From WQXF01 sp031552825 (GTDB lineage Bacteria; Bacillota; Clostridia; Christensenellales; Aristaeellaceae), in NCBI GenBank assembly GCA_031552825.1, contig JAVBMD010000034.1, positions 1-27,269 of the forward strand: a stretch of DNA of 27,269 nucleotides. Reading direction: 5' to 3'. Below the pieces are notes generated by a model, which saw only the letters and a list, made by a program, of their open reading frames with translations, was not told the origin of the DNA and ran no database searches. The first letter of the stretch is position 1; each line of letters begins with the position of its first letter. Both the position numbers and the translations under genes were made by a program. Of the stretch, positions 6,868 to 15,260 are shown piece after piece.

Positions 6868-8964
6868 GTGAAGAAGAGTCAGGAAACCTTAGCGGAGGCC
6901 TTCGGCAGCAACGTTTTTTCCGATCATGTGATGAGGCTGCGTTTGCCGCAGAACATCTATCAGGCGCTGCATCGCACCATCGAGGAGGGCATCGCGCTGG
7001 ATCCCGCTACCGCCGAGGTCATCGCCGCCGCGATGAAGGAATGGGCGGTGGAGCGCGGTGCGACCCACTATACCCATTGGTTTCAACCGATGAGCGGACA
7101 AGCCGCCGAAAAGCAGGAGGCCTTCATTGCGCCGCAGGGACGCGGGCATGTGATGCTGGAGTTCTCCGGTAAGGCGTTGATTCGCGGTGAGGCCGACGCC
7201 TCGGCGTTCCCCTCCGGCGGGCTGCGCGCCACCTTCGAGGCGCGCGGGTATACGACTTGGGATTGCACCGCTCCGGCTTTCCTGCGCGAGGATCCGGAGG
7301 GCATCGTTTGTCTATGTATCCCCACGGCGTTCTGCTCCTTCAACGGCGAAGCGCTGGATACCCGCACGCCGTTGCTGCGCGCCTGCGAGGCGCTCTCGCG
7401 GCAGGCTGTGCGTGTGCTGCGCGCGCTGGGCGATGAGAGCGTGCGCGCCGTATACAACATGGTGGGGTTGGAGCAGGAGTATTTTCTGGTGGATCGCGAC
7501 CTGTACCGCCGCCGCCGCGATTTGATCTATACCGGGCGCACGCTGTTCGGCGCGCGTCCGCCCAAGGGGCAGGAGCTTGGCGATCAGTATTATGCCTCGA
7601 CGCGCCAGCGCGTATCGGGCTTTATGCAGGAACTCAACAGCGAACTTTGGAAGCTCGGCGTCGCCGCCAAGACGCAGCACAACGAGGCCGCTCCGGCGCA
7701 GCATGAGGTGGCGGTGGTGTACGACAACGCCATCGCGGCTTGCGATCAAAACCAACTGACGATGATGATGGTGCGCAAGGTGGCCGCGCGGCGCGGCATG
7801 GCGGCGCTGCTGCACGAGAAGCCTTTCGCCGGGGTCAACGGCAGCGGCAAGCACGACAACTGGTCCCTGAGCACCGATCAAGGCGAAAACCTGCTCGAGC
7901 CCGGCAAGCATCCGGAGACCAACTTTCGCTTCCGCTTGTTCTTTCTTGCGGTGATCGCGGCGGCGGATCGCTTTCCCGGCCTGCTGCGCATGACCTCCGC
8001 CGATTTGAGCAACGACTACCGCTTGGGCGGCGATGAAGCGCCCACACCGCTGATCTCGGTGTATATCGGCGATCCGCTGCTGCGCATGCTCGATAACGGC
8101 GGGGAGGGCTGCACCAAGACCGGCAAGATCCGCAGCGGCGTCTCCACCCTGCCGGAATTTAACCAAGACTATAACGACCGCAACCGCACCGCCTCCTTCG
8201 CGTTCACCGGCAACAAATTTGAATTCCGTATGCTGGGCGCCAAACAGTCCGGCGCCACCGCCAACACGGTGATGAACGCCATCGTGGCCGACGAGCTCTC
8301 GCGCATCGCCGACCGTCTGGAGCGAGCCGCCGATGTGCAGGCGGAGTTGCGCGCGCTGTGCGATGAGCTGTTTGCCGCGCACCGCCGGGTGATCTTCAAC
8401 GGCAACTGCTACGCCAAGGAATGGTATGAGGAGGCCAAACGCCGCGGCCTGCCCGAGTACCCCACCACCGTGGAGGCTATCGGCACCATGCTGGAGCCCG
8501 ATGCGGTGCGGATGTTCGCTGAGCACGGCATCTACACGCGCGCCGAGCTGGACTCCCGGGTCACGCTGCGCTACGAGGCTTACATCAAGGCGCTGCGCAT
8601 CGAGGCCAACACCATGGTGGAGATGCAGCGGCGACTGATCCTGCCCGCCGCGATGCGCTGGCAGAGCGAGTTGGCCGGGCAGTGTGCCGCGCTGGAGGCG
8701 GTGGATTATGCGGGGGAATGGCAACGCAAGGAGCTGGCGCAGGTGACCGAGCAGCTCAAGGCGCTTGCCGCCGCCGTGGAGCGGCTGGAGGAACTGCTGC
8801 GCACCCTGCCCGACGGCACGACGCGCGAGCAAGCCGCCGCATGGCGCGATGGCGTTCAGCCCGCGATGCAGGCGGCCCGCGTCGCTTGCGACGCGCTGGA
8901 GACACGCATGCCGCGCGACCTATGGCCGGTGCCTACGTATGGGGAACTGCTTTATCACGTATAA
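6868..8964 (+). CDS. glnN: glutamine synthetase type III
   Basis: A 698-residue enzyme, the size of GSIII rather than the roughly 450 residues of GSI. It makes glutamine from glutamate, ammonia and ATP. Recognisable blocks: a GSIII-specific N-terminal region (HYTHWFQPMSG, AFPSGGLRATFEARGYT), the metal-site EQEYFL (E202, E204), NEAAPAQHE, NGSGKHDNWS (N324-H329), and KQSGATANTVMNAI near the C-terminal part of the catalytic domain. The C-terminal 150 residues are helical, as in GlnN. GTG 6868 follows AAAGGAG by nine bases; the upstream frame to 6730 contains the divergent promoter and lacks a ribosome site. It is the main ammonia-assimilating enzyme in view and may compete for ammonia with the cysteine-less CTP synthase (inference). 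Confidence 0.95.
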   Translation: MKKSQETLAEAFGSNVFSDHVMRLRLPQNIYQALHRTIEEGIALDPATAEVIAAAMKEWAVERGATHYTHWFQPMSGQAAEKQEAFIAPQGRGHVMLEFSGKALIRGEADASAFPSGGLRATFEARGYTTWDCTAPAFLREDPEGIVCLCIPTAFCSFNGEALDTRTPLLRACEALSRQAVRVLRALGDESVRAVYNMVGLEQEYFLVDRDLYRRRRDLIYTGRTLFGARPPKGQELGDQYYASTRQRVSGFMQELNSELWKLGVAAKTQHNEAAPAQHEVAVVYDNAIAACDQNQLTMMMVRKVAARRGMAALLHEKPFAGVNGSGKHDNWSLSTDQGENLLEPGKHPETNFRFRLFFLAVIAAADRFPGLLRMTSADLSNDYRLGGDEAPTPLISVYIGDPLLRMLDNGGEGCTKTGKIRSGVSTLPEFNQDYNDRNRTASFAFTGNKFEFRMLGAKQSGATANTVMNAIVADELSRIADRLERAADVQAELRALCDELFAAHRRVIFNGNCYAKEWYEEAKRRGLPEYPTTVEAIGTMLEPDAVRMFAEHGIYTRAELDSRVTLRYEAYIKALRIEANTMVEMQRRLILPAAMRWQSELAGQCAALEAVDYAGEWQRKELAQVTEQLKALAAAVERLEELLRTLPDGTTREQAAAWRDGVQPAMQAARVACDALETRMPRDLWPVPTYGELLYHV

Positions 8965-9018
8965 GCAATCAAAACTTTCGCAGTGAGTTTCTTTGTGAAA
9001 GGTTAAGGTAAGAGCGCG

Positions 9019-9450
9019 ATGGAACATCAAGGAACGCCGGAGCAAAACGGCAGCCGCGAGGCGGCGCGCGCCGCGCTGCTGATGGCCGCTTCGCGCAGCC
9101 GCGAGGAAGAAAAACAGGTGCGCGCGGAGTGGATGGAGCAGGGGGTACAGACCACTGCCGTCGACTATGGCGGGGATTTTATTCCTTCGGTGGTGCGCAT
9201 TGTGGAGCGCGCGGTGGTGGCCGCTAAGCGCGAAGGGCTGATTAGCGACACCTATACCGAGGAGGGCGCGCTGGCCGGCGCTGCCCACGAGGCGACCGCC
9301 CAGATCACCGCCAAGGCGCTTGGGCTCAATGTCGGCGGAAAGATCGGCATCGCGCGGTGCGGCGTACACGTGGCGGTGGTGATCTTTATGGGCGTGGGGT
9401 TGGTGCATTTAAATGAAGTGTGTCTTGGGATGGGGCACAGGGTAATATAG
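9019..9450 (+). CDS. HutP family RNA-binding regulator
   Basis: A 143-residue protein matching the clostridial HutP family: DYGGDFIPSVVRIVERA, REGLISDTYTEEGALAGAAHEA, KALGLNVGGKIGIAR and the C-terminal GLVHLNEVCLGMGHR. B. subtilis HutP binds RNA with histidine and Mg2+ and acts as an antiterminator of the hut operon. Against my memory of that protein, the C-terminal metal histidine (H138) corresponds to H130 here, while H73 and H77 correspond to G83 and G87, with a histidine at 90 nearby, so ligand use may differ. No histidine-degradation gene is in the window; the gene sits 54 bases after glnN and 24 before cmk. The ATG follows AAGG at a rather long ten-base spacing. Confidence 0.8.
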   Translation: MEHQGTPEQNGSREAARAALLMAASRSREEEKQVRAEWMEQGVQTTAVDYGGDFIPSVVRIVERAVVAAKREGLISDTYTEEGALAGAAHEATAQITAKALGLNVGGKIGIARCGVHVAVVIFMGVGLVHLNEVCLGMGHRVI

Positions 9451-9474
9451 AAGAAATGACACAGGAGAGTAGCT

Positions 9475-10149
9475 ATGCCACATAGCATCGCCATCGACGG
9501 CCCTGTAGGGGCAGGAAAGTCCACCGTTGCCAAGGACGTGGCCGCCGAATTAGGCGTGCTGCACCTCGATACTGGCGCGATGTATCGCGCGCTGGGGTTC
9601 AAACTGCTGCGTTTGGGGCTGGATCCGCAGCGCGAGGCCGACGCCACGCGCGTCAGCCAGCAAACCACCGTGAGCGTAGAGTTTATAAACGGCGCGCAGC
9701 GCACCCTGCTGGACGGCGAGGATGTCACCGAGCATCTGCGCACGCCGGAGGCGGGCAACGCGGCCTCGGCGGTTTCAAAGTGGCAGGCGGTGCGCAGCCG
9801 CATGGTGGAGATCCAGCGAGAGATCGCTGCCAGCGTCGATATGGTGCTCGATGGCCGTGACATCGGTACGCGGGTGCTGCCCGGCGCCACGCTTAAGGTT
9901 TTTTTGACGGCGCGGCCCGAGGTGCGCGCGCGCAGGCGGTATGATGAGCTGGTGAGAAAAGGTACGGAGATTACCTTCGAGCAGGTGCTGGCCGACCTGA
10001 TGGCGCGCGACGCGCAGGACATGGGACGCCCCATCGATCCGCTGCGCCAGGCCGAGGATGCCGTGCTGCTCGATACCTCGGCGATGACGCAGGCCGAAGC
10101 GGTGCAGCGCATCGTGGCGCTATACCGACAGCGTTTGGCTGAGCGATAA
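9475..10149 (+). CDS. cmk: cytidylate kinase
   Basis: A 224-residue (d)CMP kinase that phosphorylates CMP/dCMP with ATP. The P-loop DGPVGAGKST is at 8-17, followed by LDTGAMYRALG (NMP-binding), the DGRDIGTRV motif, FLTARPEVRARRRYDE lid-type region and a RDAQDMGRPIDPL block, all standard for Cmk. The start ATG follows CAGGAGAG at good distance. Gene order hutP-like, cmk, plsC, ispH-rpsA with short gaps suggests one transcript. With pyrG, this covers two steps of cytidine nucleotide supply. Confidence 0.95.
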   Translation: MPHSIAIDGPVGAGKSTVAKDVAAELGVLHLDTGAMYRALGFKLLRLGLDPQREADATRVSQQTTVSVEFINGAQRTLLDGEDVTEHLRTPEAGNAASAVSKWQAVRSRMVEIQREIAASVDMVLDGRDIGTRVLPGATLKVFLTARPEVRARRRYDELVRKGTEITFEQVLADLMARDAQDMGRPIDPLRQAEDAVLLDTSAMTQAEAVQRIVALYRQRLAER

Positions 10150-10165
10150 GGAGGAGAACACGACC

Positions 10166-10813
10166 ATGGAAAAAACACAGGCATCGGCCAAGCCGGTGAA
10201 GCAGTATAAAAAGAGCTGGTTATACGCGTTTGCGCTCGTGCTCTATCGCGCGCTGTTTTACGTTTTCTTGGGAGGACGGATTCGGGGCCAAGAGAACGTG
10301 CCCGCATCGGGCGCGCTGGTGCTGATGTGCAATCACATTCATGCGCTGGATCCGTTCACCATGGCGATCTGCGCGCCCCGGCGGCAGCCGCACTTTATGG
10401 GCAAGAAGGAACTGTTCCGCAACAAGCTGCTCGACAAGCTTTTCCGCAAGCTGCACGCGTTTCCGGTGGATCGCGGGCAGAGCGACCTAGCGGCGATGCG
10501 CGAGGGGATGGCGGTGCTGCGCGCCGGAGAAGTGCTGGGCATCTTCCCCGAAGGAACCCGCGGCGACGGTGAGCATTTGGGCGAGTTGCTCAGCGGCGCG
10601 GCGCTGCTGGCGCTGCGAAGCGCCGCTGCGGTGTCTCCGCTGTATATTTATGGGAAGTATCGTCTCTTCGGCAGGCTGCGCGTGGCGGTGGGCAAACCCA
10701 TCGATGTTGCCGACCTGCGCGCGAATGGTGTCGATAAAGAGGGAGCCGACGCGTTTTCTGGCCGGGTGCGTGCGGCGCTCGAAGAATTACGTGAGGAATG
10801 CACAAAAATTTGA
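10166..10813 (+). CDS. plsC: 1-acyl-sn-glycerol-3-phosphate acyltransferase
   Basis: A 215-residue membrane-associated acyltransferase that acylates lysophosphatidate in phospholipid synthesis. One hydrophobic segment at about 18-36 precedes the catalytic block NHIHALDP (the H-x4-D motif), MGKKELF, FPVDRG and FPEGTRGDGE (block III). The length suits short bacterial PlsC proteins. AAGGAGGAG precedes the ATG, 16 bases after the cmk stop, so the pair is co-transcribed. Confidence 0.92.
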   Translation: MEKTQASAKPVKQYKKSWLYAFALVLYRALFYVFLGGRIRGQENVPASGALVLMCNHIHALDPFTMAICAPRRQPHFMGKKELFRNKLLDKLFRKLHAFPVDRGQSDLAAMREGMAVLRAGEVLGIFPEGTRGDGEHLGELLSGAALLALRSAAAVSPLYIYGKYRLFGRLRVAVGKPIDVADLRANGVDKEGADAFSGRVRAALEELREECTKI

Positions 10814-10838
10814 TGGAAAGTTTTACGGCGGCGTGCGG

Positions 10839-10866
10839 AAAATCCATCGCGCAAAGAGGGATTTTT
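10839..10866 (+). terminator. weak terminator between plsC and ispH-rpsA
   Basis: AAAATCC (10839-10845) pairs with GGATTTT (10859-10865) around a 13-base loop and ends in TTTTT. The stem is only seven base pairs and A/T-rich, so partial read-through into ispH-rpsA is likely. Confidence 0.45.
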
Positions 10867-10910
10867 GAGCACGGGAGCGAAGTAAATAAGAGCCAACAAA
10901 AAGGAGTACT

Positions 10911-13196
10911 ATGCGCGTAGAGATCGCAAAGAGCGCCGGGTTTTGCTATGGTGTGCGCCGTGCTGTCGGTCTGGCGCGGGAAGCCGTGCGGGAGCATGAC
11001 GCGGTGGTGGTTCTCGGTCAGTTGGTGCATAACCAACGCACCACCGCCGAACTGGCCGCCGAAGGCTTGCGCACCGTGGAAACCGTGGAGGAAGCGCCGC
11101 CGGGTTCGCTGCTGATTATCCGCGCCCATGGCGTGGCCGAGGCGGTATATCGGCAGTGCGCGGAGCGAGGTATGCGCGTATTGGACGCCACCTGCCCTTC
11201 GGTAAAGCGGATTCACGCGCTGGTCGCCGAGTATAGCGCCGATGGCAGCGCGGTAATCATCTTAGGCGAAAGCGAGCATCCCGAGGTGCAGGGCATCGCC
11301 GGGTGGGCAAAGGGATCGGTGCATATCCTGCGCGCCGCGCCGGAAGCGCAAAATCTGCCGCCGTTATCGCGCGCGCTCCTGGTGGCGCAGACCACCGCAA
11401 CCCGCGAGCATTGGGATGCGCTGCACGCCGAGTTGGCTCTGCGCATCGTCGATCTGACCGCCGCCAATACCATCTGCGGCGCGACCACCACCCGCCAAAC
11501 CGAAGCCAACGAACTGGCAGGGCGCGTGGATGCGATGTTGGTGATTGGCGGTAAACATAGCTCCAACACGCAAAAGCTGCTGCGCATTTGCAAAGAGCGA
11601 TGCCCGCGCACGTTGCTGCTGGAGGATGGGGAAGAAATCCCCCCGGGCTTCATTCGCCCTGGAGACTATATAGGGATTACCGCCGGTGCGTCCACACCGG
11701 AACGGTCACTTAAGGAGGTTGTCACCCGCATGAACGACATGGAAAAGCAGGAACAGGGGTTCGATCAGGCACAGAGCGACTTTATGGCCGATATCGAGGC
11801 GACTCTGGTCAAGATCCGCCCCGGCCAAACCGTAACCGGCACCGTCGTGCAGATCACCGAGGACGAGGTGTGCGTCAACATCGGCTATAAGTCCGATGGC
11901 TTGATTAAGCGCGCCGATTTGACCTCCACCGACTGCAAGGTCGGCGACGAAATCGAGGTCGAAGTCGTCAAGGTCAACGACGGCGAGGGCAACGTCGTGC
12001 TATCCCAGCGCAACATCGTCAACCGCAAGGCTTGGGAAGCGCTGCTGGAGAAGCATGAGGCCGGCGAGTATGTCGACGGCATCGGCAAGGAAGCGGTTAA
12101 GGGCGGACTGATCGCAGATGTCATGGGCGTTCGTGCGTTCATCCCGGCGTCGCAGCTTTCTCTGCGCTACGTCGAGCGTATCGATGAGTTCATCGGCAAA
12201 GATCTCAAGCTGGAGATCATCGAGGTCGACAAGGCCAAGAAGCGCATCGTCGCTTCTCACCGGAACTATCTGGCCAAGGAATCGGCTGCGCGCAAGCAGG
12301 AAATCTGGAGCAAGCTGGCTGTGGGCGAAGTGGTGCACGGCATCGTGCGGCGCCTGACCACCTTCGGCGCGTTCGTCGATATCGGCGGCGTCGACGGCCT
12401 GATCCACGTCACCGATCTGAGTTGGGGGCGCGTAAAACATCCTTCGGATGTCGTGCAGCCCAATCAGGAGGTCGATGTCGAAATCCTCTCGCTGGATCCG
12501 GAGCGCGATCGCATCCAGCTGGGCTACAAGCAGTTGCAGCACCGGCCTTGGGATGTCGCCGAGGAGAAGTACCCCGTCGGCGCTATCGTAGAGGGCAAGG
12601 TCGTGCGCATCACCACCTTCGGCGCCTTCGTGGAGCTGGAGCCTGGCTTGGATGGTCTGGTGCACATCTCGCAGTGCGCCCTGCGCCGCATCGCCAAGGT
12701 GGAGGATGCCGTGGAGGTCGGCTCCATCGTGCGCGTGAAGGTGCTGGGCGTGGATCTGGCCGCCAAGCGCATCAGTCTTTCGATCCGCGAGGCGATGGAG
12801 GAGGAAGCCTTCAACTACTCCGACGAGATCCCCGGCGGTGAACTTGACGCCGAGATCGTGCCGGTTGCTGAGGCTGCCGAAGTTGCTGCCGAGGCGGCGC
12901 CTGCGGCCGATGTAGAGATTGCCGAGGCTGTGGTGGAGGCCGTTACCGATGCCGCCGCCGATGCCGAGAAGCCCAAGCGCAAAGCCAAGGCCAAGGCGGA
13001 GGAGGCCGTTGAACCGGCAGCCGAAGAGGCCGAGAAGCCCAAGCGCGCGCGCAAGGCAAAGGCCGAGACCGAGGAGGCCACCGAACCGGTTGCAGAAGCA
13101 GCCGCCGAACCGGCCGATGAAGCGGCCACCGAGGAAGCCGAAAAGCCCAAGCGTACCCGCAAGGCAAAGGCTGAAGCCGAAGCCCCCGCCGAGTAA
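10911..13196 (+). CDS. ispH-rpsA: IspH (HMBPP reductase) fused to ribosomal protein S1
   Basis: A 761-residue two-part protein. Residues 1-275 are IspH (LytB), the [4Fe-4S] enzyme that makes IPP/DMAPP in the last MEP step: iron ligands C12 (AGFCYGV), C95 (DATCPSV) and C189 (NTICGATTTRQ), plus RAHGV, GESEHPE and HSSNT. Residues about 300-630 hold four S1 RNA-binding repeats, starting at 303, 387, 470 and 555 or so; repeats 3 and 4 carry TTFGAFV. The tail (about 640-761) alternates Ala/Glu-rich stretches with three copies of AEKPKR(K/A/T)xxKAKAE, basic and likely disordered. Such fusions are known in Clostridia. AAGGAG precedes the ATG. A strong internal ribosome site lies at the junction and may give free S1. 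Confidence 0.95.
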   Translation: MRVEIAKSAGFCYGVRRAVGLAREAVREHDAVVVLGQLVHNQRTTAELAAEGLRTVETVEEAPPGSLLIIRAHGVAEAVYRQCAERGMRVLDATCPSVKRIHALVAEYSADGSAVIILGESEHPEVQGIAGWAKGSVHILRAAPEAQNLPPLSRALLVAQTTATREHWDALHAELALRIVDLTAANTICGATTTRQTEANELAGRVDAMLVIGGKHSSNTQKLLRICKERCPRTLLLEDGEEIPPGFIRPGDYIGITAGASTPERSLKEVVTRMNDMEKQEQGFDQAQSDFMADIEATLVKIRPGQTVTGTVVQITEDEVCVNIGYKSDGLIKRADLTSTDCKVGDEIEVEVVKVNDGEGNVVLSQRNIVNRKAWEALLEKHEAGEYVDGIGKEAVKGGLIADVMGVRAFIPASQLSLRYVERIDEFIGKDLKLEIIEVDKAKKRIVASHRNYLAKESAARKQEIWSKLAVGEVVHGIVRRLTTFGAFVDIGGVDGLIHVTDLSWGRVKHPSDVVQPNQEVDVEILSLDPERDRIQLGYKQLQHRPWDVAEEKYPVGAIVEGKVVRITTFGAFVELEPGLDGLVHISQCALRRIAKVEDAVEVGSIVRVKVLGVDLAAKRISLSIREAMEEEAFNYSDEIPGGELDAEIVPVAEAAEVAAEAAPAADVEIAEAVVEAVTDAAADAEKPKRKAKAKAEEAVEPAAEEAEKPKRARKAKAETEEATEPVAEAAAEPADEAATEEAEKPKRTRKAKAEAEAPAE
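11711..11732 (+). promoter_or_regulatory. internal Shine-Dalgarno and ATG at the IspH/S1 junction
   Basis: TAAGGAGGTT (11711-11720) matches the complement of the 16S tail almost completely and stands 11 bases before an in-frame ATG at 11730. Starting there yields a 488-residue protein beginning MNDMEKQEQ that contains all S1 repeats and no IspH. The same bases encode LKEVV of the fusion, so chance cannot be excluded. Confidence 0.5.
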
Positions 13197-13210
13197 GCGA
13201 AATTACATTA

Positions 13211-13243
13211 CAGGGTTTGGAGCGATCTGAACCCTGTTTTTTT
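13211..13243 (+). terminator. terminator of ispH-rpsA
   Basis: CAGGGTT (13211-13217) pairs with AACCCTG (13230-13236), followed by seven T. It ends the cmk-plsC-ispH/rpsA group. Confidence 0.9.
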
Positions 13244-13275
13244 GAACGAGGGATTCTATTTCGGAGGTGTGCGCT

Positions 13276-14202
13276 ATGTCGATTGAAGTGTTGGAGTATC
13301 AGGTGCCAGGTGGGGAGGACCAGTCGTTGTACGTGCGCGCGGTTGTGCCGGAAAAGCCGTGGGCGGTGCTGCAGATCGCGCACGGCATGGCGGAGCATGC
13401 GCAGCGCTACGATGCATTCGCCCGCGCCATGGCGGCGGCAGGCATCGCGGTGTTTGCCAACGATCACGCAGGACATGGCCGCTCCGCGCGGGAGAACGCC
13501 TACGGCTACTTTTATGCGCGCGATGGCTGGGGGCAAGTCGTGGCGGATTTGCATACGGTGCGTGCCTCCGCTGCGGAGCGTCATCCGGGCTTACCCTATA
13601 TCATGCTCGGGCATAGCATGGGCTCGATGTTGGCGCGCAGCTACATCGCGCGATTCGGCGAAGGCATGGCGGGCGTCATCCTTAGCGGCACCGTCGGCCC
13701 CAATCCGGTGCTGCCCATCGGCCGGGTGCTGGCCGCCATCGAGCGGGTGCGGTTGCCGCGCACGTCGCCCTGTAAACTGCTTGACGCGATGAGCACCAAG
13801 ACCTATAACAAAGCCTTTGCTCCGGCGCGCACCGGATTTGAGTGGCTGACGCGCGAGGAGGCGGTGGTCGATGACTACGTCGCCGACCCGGCCTGCGGCT
13901 TTGTTTTTACCGCCACCGGTTATCGCGATATGTTTGCCGGGATGGCGGAGATCCAGAGCAAGGCTTGGCAGCGCAAGGTGCCTCGGGATCTGCCGGTGCT
14001 GATCTTCTCAGGCGATCGTGATCCTGTGGGCGGTATGGGCAAGGGCGTGCGCTGGGTAGAACGACACTTCCGGGATGCCGGGGTGCGCGATGTTACTTGC
14101 ACGCTCTATCCCGAAGGTCGGCATGAGATGCTCAACGAACAAAACCGTGAGCAGGTGTACGCGGATGCGCTTGCGTGGATACGCAGAGTAGTTGCCGTGT
14201 AG
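13276..14202 (+). CDS. alpha/beta hydrolase (monoacylglycerol lipase-like)
   Basis: A 308-residue soluble hydrolase of the serine aminopeptidase S33 / lysophospholipase group. Catalytic triad visible: S114 in GHSMGS, D249 in SGDRDPVG, H283 in EGRHEM. The oxyanion region HGMAEHAQRY and the block DHAGHGRS are typical of PldB/monoglyceride lipase relatives. There is no signal peptide, so it acts inside the cell. The ATG follows CGGAGGTG by six bases; a GTG at 13267 overlaps that site and is unlikely. Substrate unknown. A terminator lies before it and a promoter for the next gene overlaps its end, so it may be transcribed alone. Confidence 0.88.
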   Translation: MSIEVLEYQVPGGEDQSLYVRAVVPEKPWAVLQIAHGMAEHAQRYDAFARAMAAAGIAVFANDHAGHGRSARENAYGYFYARDGWGQVVADLHTVRASAAERHPGLPYIMLGHSMGSMLARSYIARFGEGMAGVILSGTVGPNPVLPIGRVLAAIERVRLPRTSPCKLLDAMSTKTYNKAFAPARTGFEWLTREEAVVDDYVADPACGFVFTATGYRDMFAGMAEIQSKAWQRKVPRDLPVLIFSGDRDPVGGMGKGVRWVERHFRDAGVRDVTCTLYPEGRHEMLNEQNREQVYADALAWIRRVVAV

Positions 14203-14220
14203 GGCGTGCCATGGTATAAT
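14192..14220 (+). promoter_or_regulatory. strong extended -10 promoter before the DUF4279 gene
   Basis: TTGCCG (14192-14197), 17-base spacer, TATAAT (14215-14220) with TGG just ahead of the -10. The -35 overlaps the last codons of the hydrolase gene. It likely drives the DUF4279-mscL pair and perhaps the HD-family gene. Confidence 0.8.
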
Positions 14221-14296
14221 ACGGTAAGTTGCAGTTCCCGCTTCCGGCAGGTGCGGGGAGGGAACGCGGAATACGATGCGAAGCGAGGTGCTGCCT

Positions 14297-14743
14297 ATGC
14301 CGCCGGAGAGCCAGGTAGCCTGTGCACCATGGGTGCTTTCCCTAATGATTAGCGGCGAGCAACTGGATTTTGAAGCGATCTCGCGCGACTTGGCGCTGCA
14401 AAGCACCGATACGCGAACCAAGGGCGAGCTGCTCAACAAATTGCCGCCCATCGTCAGCGAGGAAGATTGTTGGCTGTACGAGATCGAACTGGCCGATAAT
14501 GAAGGGCTGGATCCGCGCATGCATGCGCTGCTGGAGGCGCTGGAGCGTGCCACCGGGGCTTTGGACGCACTGCGGGTGAGACATGCGGTGAGCCTGCGTC
14601 TGTACGTGCAGTCCGATTATGCGCAAATTTTCTATCGCCTGATGCCCGATACCCTGCGCCGGTTGGCCGCAATCGGCCTGCCGCTGGAAGTGTCGGTGCT
14701 TTCTTGGGGAGGACTACATTTTCAAAGCGGGGAGGATAGGTAG
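14297..14743 (+). CDS. DUF4279 domain protein
   Basis: A small protein of 148 residues from ATG 14297, or 155 from ATG 14276. The later start is preferred because GAGGTG stands six bases before it, whereas 14276 has its purine run 14 bases away. The N-terminal LSLMISGEQLDFEAISRDLAL, with a later TKGEL, resembles DUF4279, a family of unknown role often annotated near immunity or metabolic genes. The middle has EDCWLYEIELAD, and the end has LPLEVSVLSWGG, consistent with an alpha/beta sandwich. No catalytic motif is apparent. Its stop is five bases before mscL, so the two are co-transcribed. Confidence 0.65.
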   Translation: MPPESQVACAPWVLSLMISGEQLDFEAISRDLALQSTDTRTKGELLNKLPPIVSEEDCWLYEIELADNEGLDPRMHALLEALERATGALDALRVRHAVSLRLYVQSDYAQIFYRLMPDTLRRLAAIGLPLEVSVLSWGGLHFQSGEDR

Positions 14744-14748
14744 GCATT

Positions 14749-15216
14749 ATGGTAGACAACATGAAGAAAAAAAGCACGGGGTTTATCAACGATTTCAAGG
14801 AATTTGCGCTCAAGGGCAACGTGATGGATCTGGCGGTCGGCGTCATCATCGGCGCCGCTTTCGGCAAAATCGTGACCTCGCTGGTCGAGGATATTTTCAT
14901 GCCGCTGATTGGCCTCGTTACCGGCGGCGTGGATGTTTCCGGCGCGTTTGTCCCGCTGGATGGCGGCAGCTATCCCTCGCTGAAGGCCGCGGTCGACGCC
15001 GGTGCGCCGACGCTCAATTACGGCAGCTTCTTGCAGAACATCATCGACTTCGCGCTGGTGGCGCTGTGCATCTTCATCATGATTCGCTTTCTGAGTTCGC
15101 TGACCCGCAAAAAGGAACCGGAAGCAGTCACCGCGCCCGCGCCTACCTGCCCGTTTTGCAAAGGTGAAATCGCCGAGGGCGCCACGCGCTGCCCGCACTG
15201 TACTTCTCAGCTCTAA
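14749..15216 (+). CDS. mscL: large-conductance mechanosensitive channel with zinc ribbon tail
   Basis: A 155-residue channel that opens under membrane tension to release solutes. The first helix region FKEFALKGNVMDLAVGVIIGAAFGKIV and LVEDIFMPLIG form the pore segment (TM1, about 20-45), and FLQNIIDFALVALCIFIMIRFL is TM2 (about 94-115). After the usual helix end, a zinc ribbon follows: C134-P-F-C137 and C148-P-H-C151, in place of the helical bundle tail of E. coli MscL. Such tails occur in clostridial MscL. The ATG follows GGGGAGGATAGG. Expressed with the DUF4279 gene. Confidence 0.93.
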   Translation: MVDNMKKKSTGFINDFKEFALKGNVMDLAVGVIIGAAFGKIVTSLVEDIFMPLIGLVTGGVDVSGAFVPLDGGSYPSLKAAVDAGAPTLNYGSFLQNIIDFALVALCIFIMIRFLSSLTRKKEPEAVTAPAPTCPFCKGEIAEGATRCPHCTSQL

Positions 15217-15260
15217 TCCATTTCCAATCGGCCAGTAAGGTTAATGTGGAGGCATAAGCG

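Noticed and set aside
7312..8832. 506-codon open frame antisense to glnN
   Set aside because: Long antisense frames arise from G+C-rich codon use; the sense strand has full GSIII motifs, and the antisense product is a His/Gln/Arg-rich string with no family look.
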